Notes: generated by a model not told the origin, from the letters alone. Counted from the stretch's first letter, positions 16,299 to 25,245 are shown. The stretch: 64,000 nucleotides of DNA from Candidatus Methanomethylophilaceae archaeon (GCA_944320485.1 CALUHQ010000069.1:1-64000); one strand, 5' to 3'. Program-made: numbers and translations.

Positions 16299-17881
16299 AA
16301 ATGACATCAAAGATCCTGGTTTCCGACCCCCTCTCCGAGGAGGGTCTCGAGATCCTCAGGCAGTCCGGGTTCCCCGTGGACGTTAAGCCCGGCCTGTCCG
16401 AGGATGAGCTCTGCGCCATCATAGGCGACTACGACTGCCTCATCATAAGGTCCGGCACCAAGGTGACCCAGAAGGTCATCGACGCCGGGAAGAACCTGCG
16501 CGTCATCGGACGTGCGGGCGTAGGGGTCGACAACGTCGACGTCCCCTACGCCACCGACAATGGGATCCTCGTGATGAACACCCCCTCCGCGAACATCTTG
16601 TCCGCGGCCGAGCACTCCTGCGCGATGCTCCTGGCCCTGGCGAGGAACATCCCCTTCGCCCACGAGTCGATGCACAAGGGCGAGTGGAAGAGGTCCAAGT
16701 ACACCGGGGTCGAGCTCAACGGCAAGATCCTGGGCATCATCGGGGTCGGACGCGTCGGTGGAGAGGTCGCCAAGCGCATGAAGGCATTCAACATGACGCT
16801 CATCGGGTACGACCCGTTCCTCCCCAAGGAGGTCGCCGACAGCCTCGGCGTCAGGCTCACGACGCTGGAGGAGGTCATCACCACCGCCGACTTCATGACG
16901 ATCCACACGCCGCTCCTCCCCGAGACCAGGAACATGATCTCGATGGAGCAGTTCAAGATGATGAAGCCCAACGCGAGGATCGCCAACGTGGCCCGCGGAG
17001 GCATCGTCAACGAGGACGACCTCTACACCGCCCTCAAGGAGAAGGTCATCGCAGGAGCGGCGTTCGACGTCTGGTGCAACGAGCCCCTCAGCGACGACGA
17101 GAAGAAGCTGATGGAGCTGGACAACCTCGTCACCACGCCCCACCTCGGAGCGTCCACCGTGGAGGCCCAGGAGAGGGTCGCCGTCGAGATCGCCGAGCAC
17201 GCGGTCATGTACCTCAGGGACGGGGTCATCTCCAACGCCATCAACGCCCCGCGCGGGCAGCTCGACGCCGAGACCGAGCCCTACCTCCCCCTGGCCGACA
17301 GGATGGGCAGCCTGGTCCAGCAGATGGTGGGCAACCACCCCCTGGACAAGATCGAGGCGATCTACTGCGGCAAGCTCGCGGGCAAGCAGACGAAGCTCAT
17401 CACCATCTCGACCGTCATCGGGTACCTGAGGAGGGTCATCGGCACCGCCAACATGATCAACGCTCTGCCCGTCGCCAAGGCCAAGGGCATCGAGATCGCC
17501 GAGACCAGCAACGACACCGCCAAGGACTACGCCAGCGTCCTCGAGATCAGGTTCACTTCCCAGGGAAGGACCCGCTCCATTAGGGGGACCGTCATCGGCG
17601 GACTCCCGAGGCTCGTCGGGGTCGACTCCTTCTCCTTCGACATACCCATGAGCGGCGACATGATGTACCTCAGCTACAAGGACGAGCCCGGGGTCATCGG
17701 GATCGTGGGCAACACCCTCGGCGAGGCCGGGATCAACGTGGCCCAGATGTCCGTCGGAAGGGACGGCGACCGCGCCCTGATGTTCCTGACCGTCGACCAG
17801 AGCATACCCGAGGGAATCGTGGAGGAGATCTCCAAGGCCGTCGGCACCGAGGACATCAAGTTCCTCGATCTGGTGGAATGA
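16295..17881 (+). CDS. serA: D-3-phosphoglycerate dehydrogenase
   Basis: A 528-residue long-form SerA. The catalytic/NAD part spans about 1-315: G-R-A-G-V-G-V-D-N near 75, Rossmann G-I-I-G-V-G-R-V-G-G near 145, Arg in N-V-A-R-G-G, Glu in C-N-E-P-L and His in T-P-H-L-G-A-S-T. An ASB-type intervening domain (about 320-450) and a C-terminal ACT domain (about 455-528) follow. It oxidises 3-phosphoglycerate to 3-phosphohydroxypyruvate, and the ACT domain suggests feedback by serine. It overlaps both neighbours by ATGA. Confidence 0.95.
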   Translation: MKMTSKILVSDPLSEEGLEILRQSGFPVDVKPGLSEDELCAIIGDYDCLIIRSGTKVTQKVIDAGKNLRVIGRAGVGVDNVDVPYATDNGILVMNTPSANILSAAEHSCAMLLALARNIPFAHESMHKGEWKRSKYTGVELNGKILGIIGVGRVGGEVAKRMKAFNMTLIGYDPFLPKEVADSLGVRLTTLEEVITTADFMTIHTPLLPETRNMISMEQFKMMKPNARIANVARGGIVNEDDLYTALKEKVIAGAAFDVWCNEPLSDDEKKLMELDNLVTTPHLGASTVEAQERVAVEIAEHAVMYLRDGVISNAINAPRGQLDAETEPYLPLADRMGSLVQQMVGNHPLDKIEAIYCGKLAGKQTKLITISTVIGYLRRVIGTANMINALPVAKAKGIEIAETSNDTAKDYASVLEIRFTSQGRTRSIRGTVIGGLPRLVGVDSFSFDIPMSGDMMYLSYKDEPGVIGIVGNTLGEAGINVAQMSVGRDGDRALMFLTVDQSIPEGIVEEISKAVGTEDIKFLDLVE

Positions 17882-18273
17882 AGATGGGGATAATCACCGT
17901 AGACGAGCTCACGCTCGCCATCAAGAACAGCATAGACAGCTCCCACGGGATGGTGGAGGAGCAGGCCTACGAGCTCGCCCACCACGTCCTGAACTTCTTC
18001 GGGTACTCCGACAGGATCATAGACAACATCCTGGAGCCCGAGGACAGGGACGCGTTCTACATGCTGGAGGACGCCGGCATACTGACCACCGAGAGGGAGG
18101 AGACCACCCTGTACGACGGCAGGGAGTGGAGGATCCACTACTGGCTGTTCAGGAGGGAGAAGATCGCCTCCATGATGATGAGGTCCGCCGGCGAGTCGGT
18201 GGAGACCGTCCAGGAGGAATCCGTCTACGACGACCTCCCCGACGACATATGGCATCGCGGCGCCGATGCCTGA
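17878..18273 (+). CDS. DUF6015 family protein
   Basis: A 131-residue acidic helical protein beginning MKMGIITVDELTLAI. It overlaps the serA stop (ATGA) and so is translationally coupled. It matches what I know as DUF6015, a small family in Thermoplasmata-type archaea. The body has a Y-E-L-A-H-H-V-L-N-F-F-G-Y segment and an E-W-R-I-H-Y-W region suggestive of a winged-helix-like C-terminus. No catalytic motif is visible. Function is unknown; the operon position links it to serine synthesis or to the helicase that follows. Confidence 0.7.
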   Translation: MKMGIITVDELTLAIKNSIDSSHGMVEEQAYELAHHVLNFFGYSDRIIDNILEPEDRDAFYMLEDAGILTTEREETTLYDGREWRIHYWLFRREKIASMMMRSAGESVETVQEESVYDDLPDDIWHRGADA

Positions 18274-18293
18274 AACCCGTTAAACCAGATCAT

Positions 18294-20156
18294 ATGGACC
18301 TCTTCCCCTACCAGTACCGTCCCGGTCAGGGGGAGCTGGTCCGTTTCATCTCCGAATCCGTGTCGGACGGCATGTGCCCGGTCGTCGAGGCCGGGACCGG
18401 CACCGGGAAGACGGTGTCGGCGCTGGCGGGCACGCTGTCCGTGGCGATGGAGCGCGGCCTCAAGGTGGTGTATCTCACCCGCACGAAGTCGCAGCAGAAG
18501 CAGGTCGTCAGGGAGGCCGCGGCGATAGGCCACGGCATCCTCTGCGTCGCTCTGCAGGGCAGGTCGGCGGCGTCGTGCCCCATGATGAGGGACGACCCCG
18601 AGCTCGCGTCCGGCACACCCGAGGAGATATCCAAGCTCTGCTCGGAGTACAAGAGGAGGACCGACGGGCAGTGCCACTGCCGCTTCTACGCGAACATCGA
18701 GCATACGGACATCGACGAATGGGTGGAGACCATCCGCGAACGGCATCCGGAGCCGGAGGAGTTCGCCCGCATGTGCGAGGATGCCGAGCTGTGCCCCTAC
18801 GAGCTCCTGAAGTACGCCCTGCCCCACGCCGACGTCATCGCCGCATCCTATCCCTTCGTGTTCCTGCCGCAGGTGCTGGGGCGCCTGGAGGAATGGACGG
18901 GGACCCCGCTCCACAGGATGGTCGTCGTCGTGGACGAGGCGCACAACCTGCCGGACTACCTCCGCGATGTGCAGACCTTCGAGTACTCCAGCCGCGCCCT
19001 GGATCTGGCGGAGAAGGAGGCCAGGGACAACGGGGACAGCGAGGTGCACGACGGCCTGACGGTGACGGATATAATCGCGGTCCTGAGGGAGATCATGGGC
19101 CATGCGGTCAAGGAGTACCTCATCGAGGACGACGGTATCCTCCCGCCGTACTTCCTGGAGGACGAGCTCATGAGCCGTCTGGGGACCACGTCGGTGAACG
19201 TGATGCGCATATGCCAGGGCCTCGAGGACCTGGGGGACTCGATATCGGAGCGCAAGAGGCAGAGGAGGAAGCTCCCGCGCTCGTACATAGGCAGCATGGG
19301 GGCATTCATCTGCGCATGGATATCCGGTGCGGAGGACTGCCACGTCAGGCTCATCATCGGCGGGAGTAACCCATGCTTCCAATCGTACTGCATGGACCCG
19401 TCGGGTGCGTCCGGGCCGCTGAACGACTGCTACGCATCCGTCCACATGTCCGGGACCCTGGAGCCCATGGACTCGTACGTGTCCGACCTGGGTCTCGACA
19501 GGCCCGTGGTCCGCAGGATAGACGGCTTCTTCCCGCGGGAGAACCTCCTGACGCTCTATACGGACGAGGTGTCGATGCGCTACGAGGACCGCTTCATTGA
19601 ATCCAACTACAGGCGCCTCAGGGAGCTCCTGATAAGCACGGTCAACTCCGTCCATGTGAACACGGCCGTGTTCTTCCAGTCGTACCAGTTCATGGACAAG
19701 ATGTTGGAGGAGGGGCTGGTGTCCGATCTGGGGCGGGACGTGTACCACGAGAGGAGGGACATGCCTCAGCAGGAGCTGATGGAGGTGTTCGACACGTTCC
19801 GCGCGTCCGAGGGCAGCGTCCTGCTTTGCGTGACCGGCGGGAGAATAAGCGAGGGCCTGGACTTCCCGGACAAGAGCCTCGAGCTGGCGGTCATCATCGG
19901 GATCCCTTTCCCCAAGCCCACGGCCAAGATGAAGGCGATGACCCGCTACTACGATGCCAAGTTCGGCGATGGGCGCCTCTACGTCTCAATAATCCCAGCC
20001 ACCAGGAAGATGAGGCAGTCGATAGGGCGTCTCATCAGGTCCGAGACCGACCGCGGCGTGGCCGCGATACTCGATCGCAGGGTGGCCACCATGAAGGGGA
20101 TAGACGCGCTCCAGTGCGGGGACATCCCCGAGGCGGTGCGGGCCTTCTTCTCCTGA
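18294..20156 (+). CDS. XPD/Rad3-type DNA helicase with Fe-S domain
   Basis: A 620-residue superfamily 2 helicase. Walker A G-T-G-T-G-K-T is at about 34-40 and the DEAH box (V-D-E-A-H-N) at about 213-218. Helicase C-terminal motifs G-R-I-S-E-G-L-D-F and Q-S-I-G-R-L-I-R-S are present. Between Walker A and DEAH lie Cys residues near 95, 116, 127/129 and 161/167, consistent with the XPD 4Fe-4S cluster. Archaeal XPD is a 5'-3' helicase implicated in DNA repair. The ATG at 18294 is preceded by no clear SD and lies 20 bases after DUF6015, likely in the same operon. Confidence 0.92.
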   Translation: MDLFPYQYRPGQGELVRFISESVSDGMCPVVEAGTGTGKTVSALAGTLSVAMERGLKVVYLTRTKSQQKQVVREAAAIGHGILCVALQGRSAASCPMMRDDPELASGTPEEISKLCSEYKRRTDGQCHCRFYANIEHTDIDEWVETIRERHPEPEEFARMCEDAELCPYELLKYALPHADVIAASYPFVFLPQVLGRLEEWTGTPLHRMVVVVDEAHNLPDYLRDVQTFEYSSRALDLAEKEARDNGDSEVHDGLTVTDIIAVLREIMGHAVKEYLIEDDGILPPYFLEDELMSRLGTTSVNVMRICQGLEDLGDSISERKRQRRKLPRSYIGSMGAFICAWISGAEDCHVRLIIGGSNPCFQSYCMDPSGASGPLNDCYASVHMSGTLEPMDSYVSDLGLDRPVVRRIDGFFPRENLLTLYTDEVSMRYEDRFIESNYRRLRELLISTVNSVHVNTAVFFQSYQFMDKMLEEGLVSDLGRDVYHERRDMPQQELMEVFDTFRASEGSVLLCVTGGRISEGLDFPDKSLELAVIIGIPFPKPTAKMKAMTRYYDAKFGDGRLYVSIIPATRKMRQSIGRLIRSETDRGVAAILDRRVATMKGIDALQCGDIPEAVRAFFS

Positions 20157-20238
20157 CGAATCCTGCATGTATCGCTTCTGTACAAAAAGGACAGCTCCCT
20201 ATCGCAGGTGTAATAAAGAACGTGACGTTCAGCCACGC

Positions 20239-20508
20239 ATGGAGATTCAGATAGACGAGGACGTCAAGAACTACATCGCGTCACAGGGCTGCGACTTCCG
20301 CATCTGCACGGCGTGCATGGGGCCGGCCCTCGTCCCGGTATCGGTCAAGGGGCCCAAGGAGACGGACCTGCGCATCCCTGTCGGGGACCACACGCTGTTC
20401 ATATCCCGCATCCAGGCCAGATACATCGACCGTGTCACCATGGACATGATCTACGACGAGTACGAGATAGACTCCTGTCCCGCGTTCTACACCAGAAGGT
20501 ACTACTGA
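20239..20508 (+). CDS. Small Cys-containing protein, unrecognised
   Basis: An 89-residue protein starting MEIQIDEDVKNYIA, with C-D-F-R-I-C-T-A-C-M near the N-terminus (Cys 18, 23 and 26) and another Cys near the C-terminus, then F-Y-T-R-R-Y-Y. The Cys set could hold a metal or cluster. A TATA-like GTAATAAAG at about 20207-20216 sits about 30 bases upstream. It converges on the ThiI-like gene with a 5-base gap. I do not recognise the family. Confidence 0.7.
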   Translation: MEIQIDEDVKNYIASQGCDFRICTACMGPALVPVSVKGPKETDLRIPVGDHTLFISRIQARYIDRVTMDMIYDEYEIDSCPAFYTRRYY

Positions 20509-20513
20509 TCTGA

Positions 20514-21137
20514 TCAGACCAGGTAGGCGGAGTCGGCCGATACGGACGCCAGCGCGTCCAGGTCTATCCTATCAGAGAAGCCGGAGACCTTGGCGGGGTT
20601 GGCCTCCGTTATGGGTTTAACGGGGACGATGCTGCATCCGTGTCCCGGTCTTATCGAGATCTCGTAGGTGCCGATCTCCTTGGCGATCGCCTCGATCTCT
20701 ATCTTGTCCATCCCGATGAGCGGTCTGACCACAGGGAAGTCGAGGCCTATGTTCTCTGACCTGATGTTCCTGAGGGTCTGGGACGCCACCTGTCCGAGGG
20801 AGTCCCCCATGACGATGCCGGTGCATCCCAATCTCTTCCCGAGCTCCCTGGCGGTGCGCTGCATGGCCATCTTGCACATGACGCACTGGTAGCTGCGGTC
20901 GCACCCCTTGGAAATCGCTTCCTGGGTGGGTCCGTGGGGGGCGAAGTAGAGCGGCATGTCCTTGCCGGTGACCTCCCTGAGCCTCTCGGCGAGGGTCTTG
21001 GCGTCCTCCGCGCCGGCCTCGTCGGTGTACGGACGGTTGTCCATGTGGAGGAGGATGACGTCCGCTCCTACGGATGCCATCTTGTATGCGGCCACAGGGG
21101 AGTCGATCCCGCTGGACATCAGGGCGATGAGCTTCAT
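20514..21137 (-). CDS. ThiI-like PP-loop sulfurtransferase without THUMP domain
   Basis: A 207-residue protein consisting of only the PP-loop domain. The pyrophosphate-binding S-S-G-I-D-S-P-V-A-A is at residues 8-17, the C-V-M-C pair near 87-90, and M-G-D-S-L-G-Q-V-A-S-Q-T-L is typical of ThiI. Full ThiI has N-terminal THUMP/NFLD domains for tRNA binding, which are absent here, so a partner or a non-tRNA substrate is possible. It adenylates and thiolates, classically forming 4-thiouridine at tRNA position 8. The start overlaps the csl4 stop by one base (TGATG). It is the last gene of a three-gene operon. Confidence 0.85.
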   Translation of the reverse strand: MKLIALMSSGIDSPVAAYKMASVGADVILLHMDNRPYTDEAGAEDAKTLAERLREVTGKDMPLYFAPHGPTQEAISKGCDRSYQCVMCKMAMQRTARELGKRLGCTGIVMGDSLGQVASQTLRNIRSENIGLDFPVVRPLIGMDKIEIEAIAKEIGTYEISIRPGHGCSIVPVKPITEANPAKVSGFSDRIDLDALASVSADSAYLV

Positions 21138-21694
21138 CAGATCTTCACATCGCCGTAGTCGTCGGCCAGCTTCCTGGGCATGCTGTACCTGCACTCGGGG
21201 CAGTAGAGTCCCGTGCCCTTCCTGACCATCTCGGTCTTGCACTTGGAGCAAAGCGCCCTGATGCATCCCAGGTGGTCGTCCTTGGTGGTGAGCTGCAGGG
21301 ACGGCTTGATGCCGGTGACCCTGGCCCTGATGTAGTCTCCCTTCCTGAGCTCCTTGGACACATCGTCGGTGTACTTCGGGGAGATCTTGGACACGTGGAG
21401 GGTGGCGTAGGTCTCACCGCCCAGGGTCCTGTCGCATCCGTCCTTGGCCACAACATCGGCGGTGGCCATGGTGTTCCTGATATCCGCCACGACGGCGTAG
21501 ACGATGTCGCCCTCGGCGAGGACGTTGGGCGGGTTGGGGGAGACGACCCTGGCGATGCACTCCTCGTCATCGAGCTCGAGCACCCCGACCTGGGAGGCAT
21601 AGACGGTGCCGTCCTCGGAGAACGTGCCCTCTCCGCCCATGTACTCCTCCTCAATAGCAACCTCGTCTCCCGGAAAAACAAGTTCTGGACTCAT
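21137..21694 (-). CDS. csl4: Exosome complex subunit Csl4
   Basis: A 185-residue protein with the Csl4 layout. There is an N-terminal domain with P-G-D-E-V-A, a central S1 RNA-binding domain (about 60-135, with G-D-I-V-Y-A-V-V and K-G-D-Y-I-R-A-R-V), then a zinc ribbon (C-S-K-C ... C-P-E-C). It caps the archaeal RNA exosome (Rrp41/Rrp42 ring), bringing substrate RNA and DnaG. GGTGAT precedes the ATG. It lies between the METTL5-like and ThiI-like genes on one transcript. Confidence 0.92.
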   Translation of the reverse strand: MSPELVFPGDEVAIEEEYMGGEGTFSEDGTVYASQVGVLELDDEECIARVVSPNPPNVLAEGDIVYAVVADIRNTMATADVVAKDGCDRTLGGETYATLHVSKISPKYTDDVSKELRKGDYIRARVTGIKPSLQLTTKDDHLGCIRALCSKCKTEMVRKGTGLYCPECRYSMPRKLADDYGDVKI

Positions 21695-21700
21695 ATGAAA

Positions 21701-22294
21701 TCACCTTATGTTGACGACCTCGACGTCAACGCTCTTCTTCTCCTTACTATGGAACGCGAATGTATGCGGGATTACGTACTTATAGGTTTTATGCAAGGCC
21801 ACGGACCTTCCGCGGCTCTCGCAGAAGCGCTCGACGAAGTCCAGCGTCTCGGCCATGTGGATCGAGTAGACGCACTCCGAGATGTCCATCGCCTTCCTGA
21901 GGAACGCACGGTCCGCGTTGCGGTTCTGGCATCCGAAGGGAGGGTTCATGAAGACTGTGTCCGCCCCCTCGGACACCTCCTCGACGTCGCAGAGCCTGAA
22001 CTCTATGTCCGCCCCGAACGCCTCCGCGTTCCTCCTGGCGACCGAGAGCGCGGACTCGGACCTGTCGAACCCGACGACCATTCCCGCGCCCAGCAGCCAC
22101 GCCCCGATGGAGAACATGCCGGTCCCGCATCCCAGGTCGATCACCTTCATCCCCTCCACGTCGCCGTTCCTGTAGGCGGTGAAGAGGATGTCCGCCGCCA
22201 TGACGGCCGGGGTCATGTACTGCTCAAGGGAGGGGTCCGGATCCTCGAATCCGGACACGGACTGCAGCCGCATCTCAAGGTCTCTCTTCCTCAT
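21701..22294 (-). CDS. METTL5-like RNA N6-adenine methyltransferase
   Basis: A 197-residue class I SAM methyltransferase. It has the N-terminal L-E-Q-Y-M-T-P region, SAM motif V-I-D-L-G-C-G-T-G-M-F near 50-60, the acidic F-D-R-S strand end, and catalytic N-P-P-F-G typical of adenine-N6 enzymes. Archaeal and eukaryotic METTL5-type proteins methylate small-subunit rRNA adenine. It is the first gene of the operon with csl4, and a TATA-like ATAAATCAC about 25 bases upstream suggests a leaderless start. Confidence 0.82.
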   Translation of the reverse strand: MRKRDLEMRLQSVSGFEDPDPSLEQYMTPAVMAADILFTAYRNGDVEGMKVIDLGCGTGMFSIGAWLLGAGMVVGFDRSESALSVARRNAEAFGADIEFRLCDVEEVSEGADTVFMNPPFGCQNRNADRAFLRKAMDISECVYSIHMAETLDFVERFCESRGRSVALHKTYKYVIPHTFAFHSKEKKSVDVEVVNIR

Positions 22295-22463
22295 CGAGGG
22301 GGTTAACGCTTCTGTGATTTATCCATGCATCCCGGCCCCTCGGACACGGTTGGATGCCCGCTCCATGGCACCGATGTTTCGATGCTGGCACATATGGATG
22401 GGATGATTCAGTGCCGACCGTCGCAAGCCAACCATTATATACGATACAATCCTAATGGAGACG

Positions 22464-22560
22464 TAGAAGTGCCTACCGGGTTCAGATGTCGAAGGTAGGC
22501 TCGTTCGACCCTTATAACCGTTTTACCGGGTCCGAGACTTCGGTCGAGGATCCGGGACCT
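22464..22560 (+). ncRNA. Candidate structured small RNA with UUCG hairpin
   Basis: An ATTATATA box at 22434-22441 predicts transcription from about 22464. Two hairpins follow. The first is GCCTACC / GGTAGGC (22471-22477 / 22493-22499). The second (22526-22555) has an 8-bp outer stem with one G-T pair, a symmetric GA/GA internal loop, a 3-bp GAC/GTC stem and a TTCG tetraloop. No ORF in the stretch looks real. It could be an independent RNA or part of a long purH leader. It does not match tRNA, 5S, SRP or RNase P signatures I could check. The strand is inferred from the TATA box. Confidence 0.5.
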
Positions 22561-22693
22561 TTCTCAGATTCTTGCCGGTCCGGTGCCGTGTCGCCGTCTT
22601 CCGTTTTACGAATCTCGTCACGAGGTCGATGGTTTTCGTAGAGGCGCAGGGCATCTTTATCTATCGGTATCCGATTCGATTGATGCATACAAT

Positions 22694-24283
22694 GTGTATG
22701 CGTGCCTCGGAAGAGGGGGTATACCACTGTCGAAAATCAGCAGAGCAATCATCAGCGTCTCGGACAAGACCGGCATCGTAGAATTCGCTAAGGAGCTGGC
22801 CTCCATGGGCGTGGAGATCATCTCCACCGGCGGGACCTACAAGATTCTGAAAGAGAACGGCGTGTCGGTCGTCGAGGTATCCGATGTCACCGGGTTCCCG
22901 GAGATGCTCGACGGGCGCGTCAAGACCCTCCACCCGAAGATCCACGCGGGGATCCTGGCCCGCAGGGACCTCAAGGAGCACATGGACGCGATCGCCTCGA
23001 TGGGCATCCAGTCCATCGACATGGTCGTCGTCAACCTCTATCCGTTCAAGCAGACGGTCCTGAAGGACGGCGTGTCCTTCGACGAGGTCGTCGAGAACAT
23101 CGACATAGGCGGCCCCAGCATGATCCGCGCCGCGGCCAAGAACTACAAGTCCGTGGCCGTCGTCACCGACGCCGACCAGTACTCCGAGGTCATCGCCGAC
23201 ATGAAGGCCAACGGCGGGGCCATCAGCGAGGGGCTCCTGGGCAAGCTCATGGCGGAGGCGTTCGTCGTCACCGCCAACTACGACAACATGATCGCTTCCA
23301 GGATGTACGGGAAGTTCTGCGAGGGATTCCCCAAGTCGTTCCCGATACCCCTCGAGAAGGTGGAGGATCTAAGGTACGGTGAGAACCCCAACCAGTCCGC
23401 CGCGTTCTACAAGGACCCGTTCACGCCCGGTACCACCGTCGCCAAGGCGGAGCTCCTGCAGCACGGGAAGCAGCTGTCCTACAACAACATCCTGGACCTG
23501 GACAAGGCCCTGGACATCTGCATGGACTTCGAGAAGCCCACTGCGGTGGTCATGAAGCACACCAACCCCTGCGGTCTCGCCTCGGCAGACAGCATCTACG
23601 AGGCCTTCACCACAGCGTACAACGTCGATCCCCTCTCCGCCTTCGGATGCGTCATCTGCCTCAACAGGAACTGCGACATGCCCACCGCAGAGGAGATCTC
23701 CCACCACTTCGTGGAGGCCGTCATCTGCCCCGAGTTCGACGAGGGTGTGGTGGACCTGCTGGAGAAGAAGAAGAACATCCGTCTGCTGAGGACCAACGCC
23801 CCCATCGGCCCCTCCGAGAGGCACAGGGAGTACAAGATGAAGAAGGTCCAGGGAGGCATGCTGATCCAGACCGACGAGGACGTGGAGATCGACCCCGCCA
23901 ACCTGAAGGTCGTCACCAACCGCGCCCCCACGCAGGAGGAGATCCACTCCCTGCTGTTCGCCTGGAAGCTGGCCAAGCACGTCACGTCCAACGCGGTCGT
24001 CTACGTCAGGGGCGAGCGCGCCGTGGGGATCGGAGCCGGCCAGATGAGCCGTGTGGACTCCGCCAAGATCGCCACCATGAAGGCCAACGAGCCCACCGAG
24101 GGCTGCGTCATGGCCTCGGACGCCTTCTTCCCGTTCAGGGACGGTGTGGACGAGGCTGCCAAGGCCGGTGTCACCGCGATCATCCAGCCCGGAGGCAGCA
24201 TCAGGGACCAGGAGGTCATCGACGCCGCCAACGAGCACGGCATGGCGATGGTCTTCACCGGATGCCGTGTCTTCAGGCACTGA
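22694..24283 (+). CDS. purH: Bifunctional IMP cyclohydrolase / AICAR transformylase
   Basis: A full PurH. The N-terminal cyclohydrolase domain has V-S-D-K-T-G, S-T-G-G-T-Y, T-G-F-P-E-M-L-D-G-R-V-K-T-L-H-P-K-I-H and N-I-D-I-G-G-P-S-M-I-R-A-A-A-K-N. The C-terminal AICAR transformylase has L-R-Y-G-E-N-P-N-Q, K-H-T-N-P-C-G and the end G-C-R-V-F-R-H. It catalyses the last two steps of IMP synthesis. The start is uncertain. GTG at 22694 is the nearest canonical codon, but CTG at 22727 has AGAGGGGG upstream and matches the conserved N-terminus (SKISRAIISVSD). A TATA-like TCTTTATCTA lies at 22653-22662. Confidence 0.93.
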   Translation: MYACLGRGGIPLSKISRAIISVSDKTGIVEFAKELASMGVEIISTGGTYKILKENGVSVVEVSDVTGFPEMLDGRVKTLHPKIHAGILARRDLKEHMDAIASMGIQSIDMVVVNLYPFKQTVLKDGVSFDEVVENIDIGGPSMIRAAAKNYKSVAVVTDADQYSEVIADMKANGGAISEGLLGKLMAEAFVVTANYDNMIASRMYGKFCEGFPKSFPIPLEKVEDLRYGENPNQSAAFYKDPFTPGTTVAKAELLQHGKQLSYNNILDLDKALDICMDFEKPTAVVMKHTNPCGLASADSIYEAFTTAYNVDPLSAFGCVICLNRNCDMPTAEEISHHFVEAVICPEFDEGVVDLLEKKKNIRLLRTNAPIGPSERHREYKMKKVQGGMLIQTDEDVEIDPANLKVVTNRAPTQEEIHSLLFAWKLAKHVTSNAVVYVRGERAVGIGAGQMSRVDSAKIATMKANEPTEGCVMASDAFFPFRDGVDEAAKAGVTAIIQPGGSIRDQEVIDAANEHGMAMVFTGCRVFRH

Positions 24284-24293
24284 GAAACTCACG

Positions 24294-24311
24294 CGGGGGC
24301 CATCCCCCGCA
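24294..24311 (+). terminator. Hairpin downstream of purH
   Basis: GCGGGGG-CCAT-CCCCCGC between the purH stop and the convergent membrane-protein stop, followed by the AT-rich stretch AAATTCAATAATTTTAG. Confidence 0.55.
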
Positions 24312-24323
24312 AATTCAATAATT

Positions 24324-25205
24324 TTAGACGTCTCTCGACGGTTTGAGGCGCTCGACCAGCCTCTTCTTCTCCGCAGGTTCTATCCTCTCTATCCCCTCGG
24401 CCTTCATCAGCGTGACCATGAGCCTGTCCTCGTAGTGCCACTGGTTGTAGATGTGGTTGTTCGTGGAGCGGTAGACGATGAACAGCATGACGAACGAGTA
24501 GAGGCCCAGGGTGCACACGAACAACAGGATGTGGATCCAGATCGGCCTGTGCTTGATGACCTCCGGCATGGGTTCGATGTAAAGTCCCGTCGCCGTCAGA
24601 CGCTTGGCCAGTTCGTTCGTGAACTCGACCTGGCGGTGCTCGTGGACATAAGGGTACCTGAGGATGGATATGAAGACGAGGAAGAACATGGCGAAGGCGG
24701 TGGCGATGGACAGCAACACGAAGTCGAATCCTTGGTAATTCGAGTTTTCAGCCGGCCCGCTGAACATGATCTGCATGGACAACGGTATCAGGGCGACGGC
24801 GAATGCCATGACCGCCAACGCAGGGATCTTCATCAGGCCCCTCTCCGAGCGCACCCATTCCAGATCCATCCTGGCGAGTCTGGACACGTCGCATCCTCTG
24901 CCTTCGGCGTAGGATATGAGGCCGGATCTCCATTCGTGATCCCTCGCGGAATGCTCGCTCAGCCTGTTGTACATGCTGAGCATTATGAACATGATCATCA
25001 GCGACTCGATCACCATGATCGTGGTGGTGCACTGTCCGGTGTCGGTCTTCAGTTCCGAATTGTTGTTCAGGAGAGAACCTGCTATGAACGTACACGCTAC
25101 TGGTACCAGTAGCAATAGGGCCATGGATCCACCTGTGATGATCGTGTCATGGTTGTAGCGGTTGGAGACGCTGCTGACGAAACGGTTCAGCCCCTGGTCG
25201 TCCAT
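24324..25205 (-). CDS. Membrane protein of unknown function
   Basis: A 293-residue protein. A hydrophobic pair follows the N-terminus (about 28-45 and 62-82), then a charged cytosolic-type stretch (85-120). A second pair (about 125-147 and 160-182) precedes a further charged stretch (183-225), and a last long hydrophobic region (228-250) precedes a basic tail. There is no signal peptidase site and no recognised domain. The stop is TAA, the only one seen in the window. It is divergent from the membrane protein at 25246 over 40 bases, with TATA-like sequences for both. Confidence 0.65.
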   Translation of the reverse strand: MDDQGLNRFVSSVSNRYNHDTIITGGSMALLLLVPVACTFIAGSLLNNNSELKTDTGQCTTTIMVIESLMIMFIMLSMYNRLSEHSARDHEWRSGLISYAEGRGCDVSRLARMDLEWVRSERGLMKIPALAVMAFAVALIPLSMQIMFSGPAENSNYQGFDFVLLSIATAFAMFFLVFISILRYPYVHEHRQVEFTNELAKRLTATGLYIEPMPEVIKHRPIWIHILLFVCTLGLYSFVMLFIVYRSTNNHIYNQWHYEDRLMVTLMKAEGIERIEPAEKKRLVERLKPSRDV

Positions 25206-25245
25206 GAATGGTATATATTCTTAAGGATGATAAACATTCGGTGAC

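Noticed and set aside
22464-22650. RNase P RNA or SRP RNA upstream of purH
   Set aside because: The minus strand has GAGAAAGGTCC, loosely like the conserved GAGGAAAGTCC of RNase P, but the other core elements are missing. No SRP domain IV GGAAG/GCAG pattern was found.
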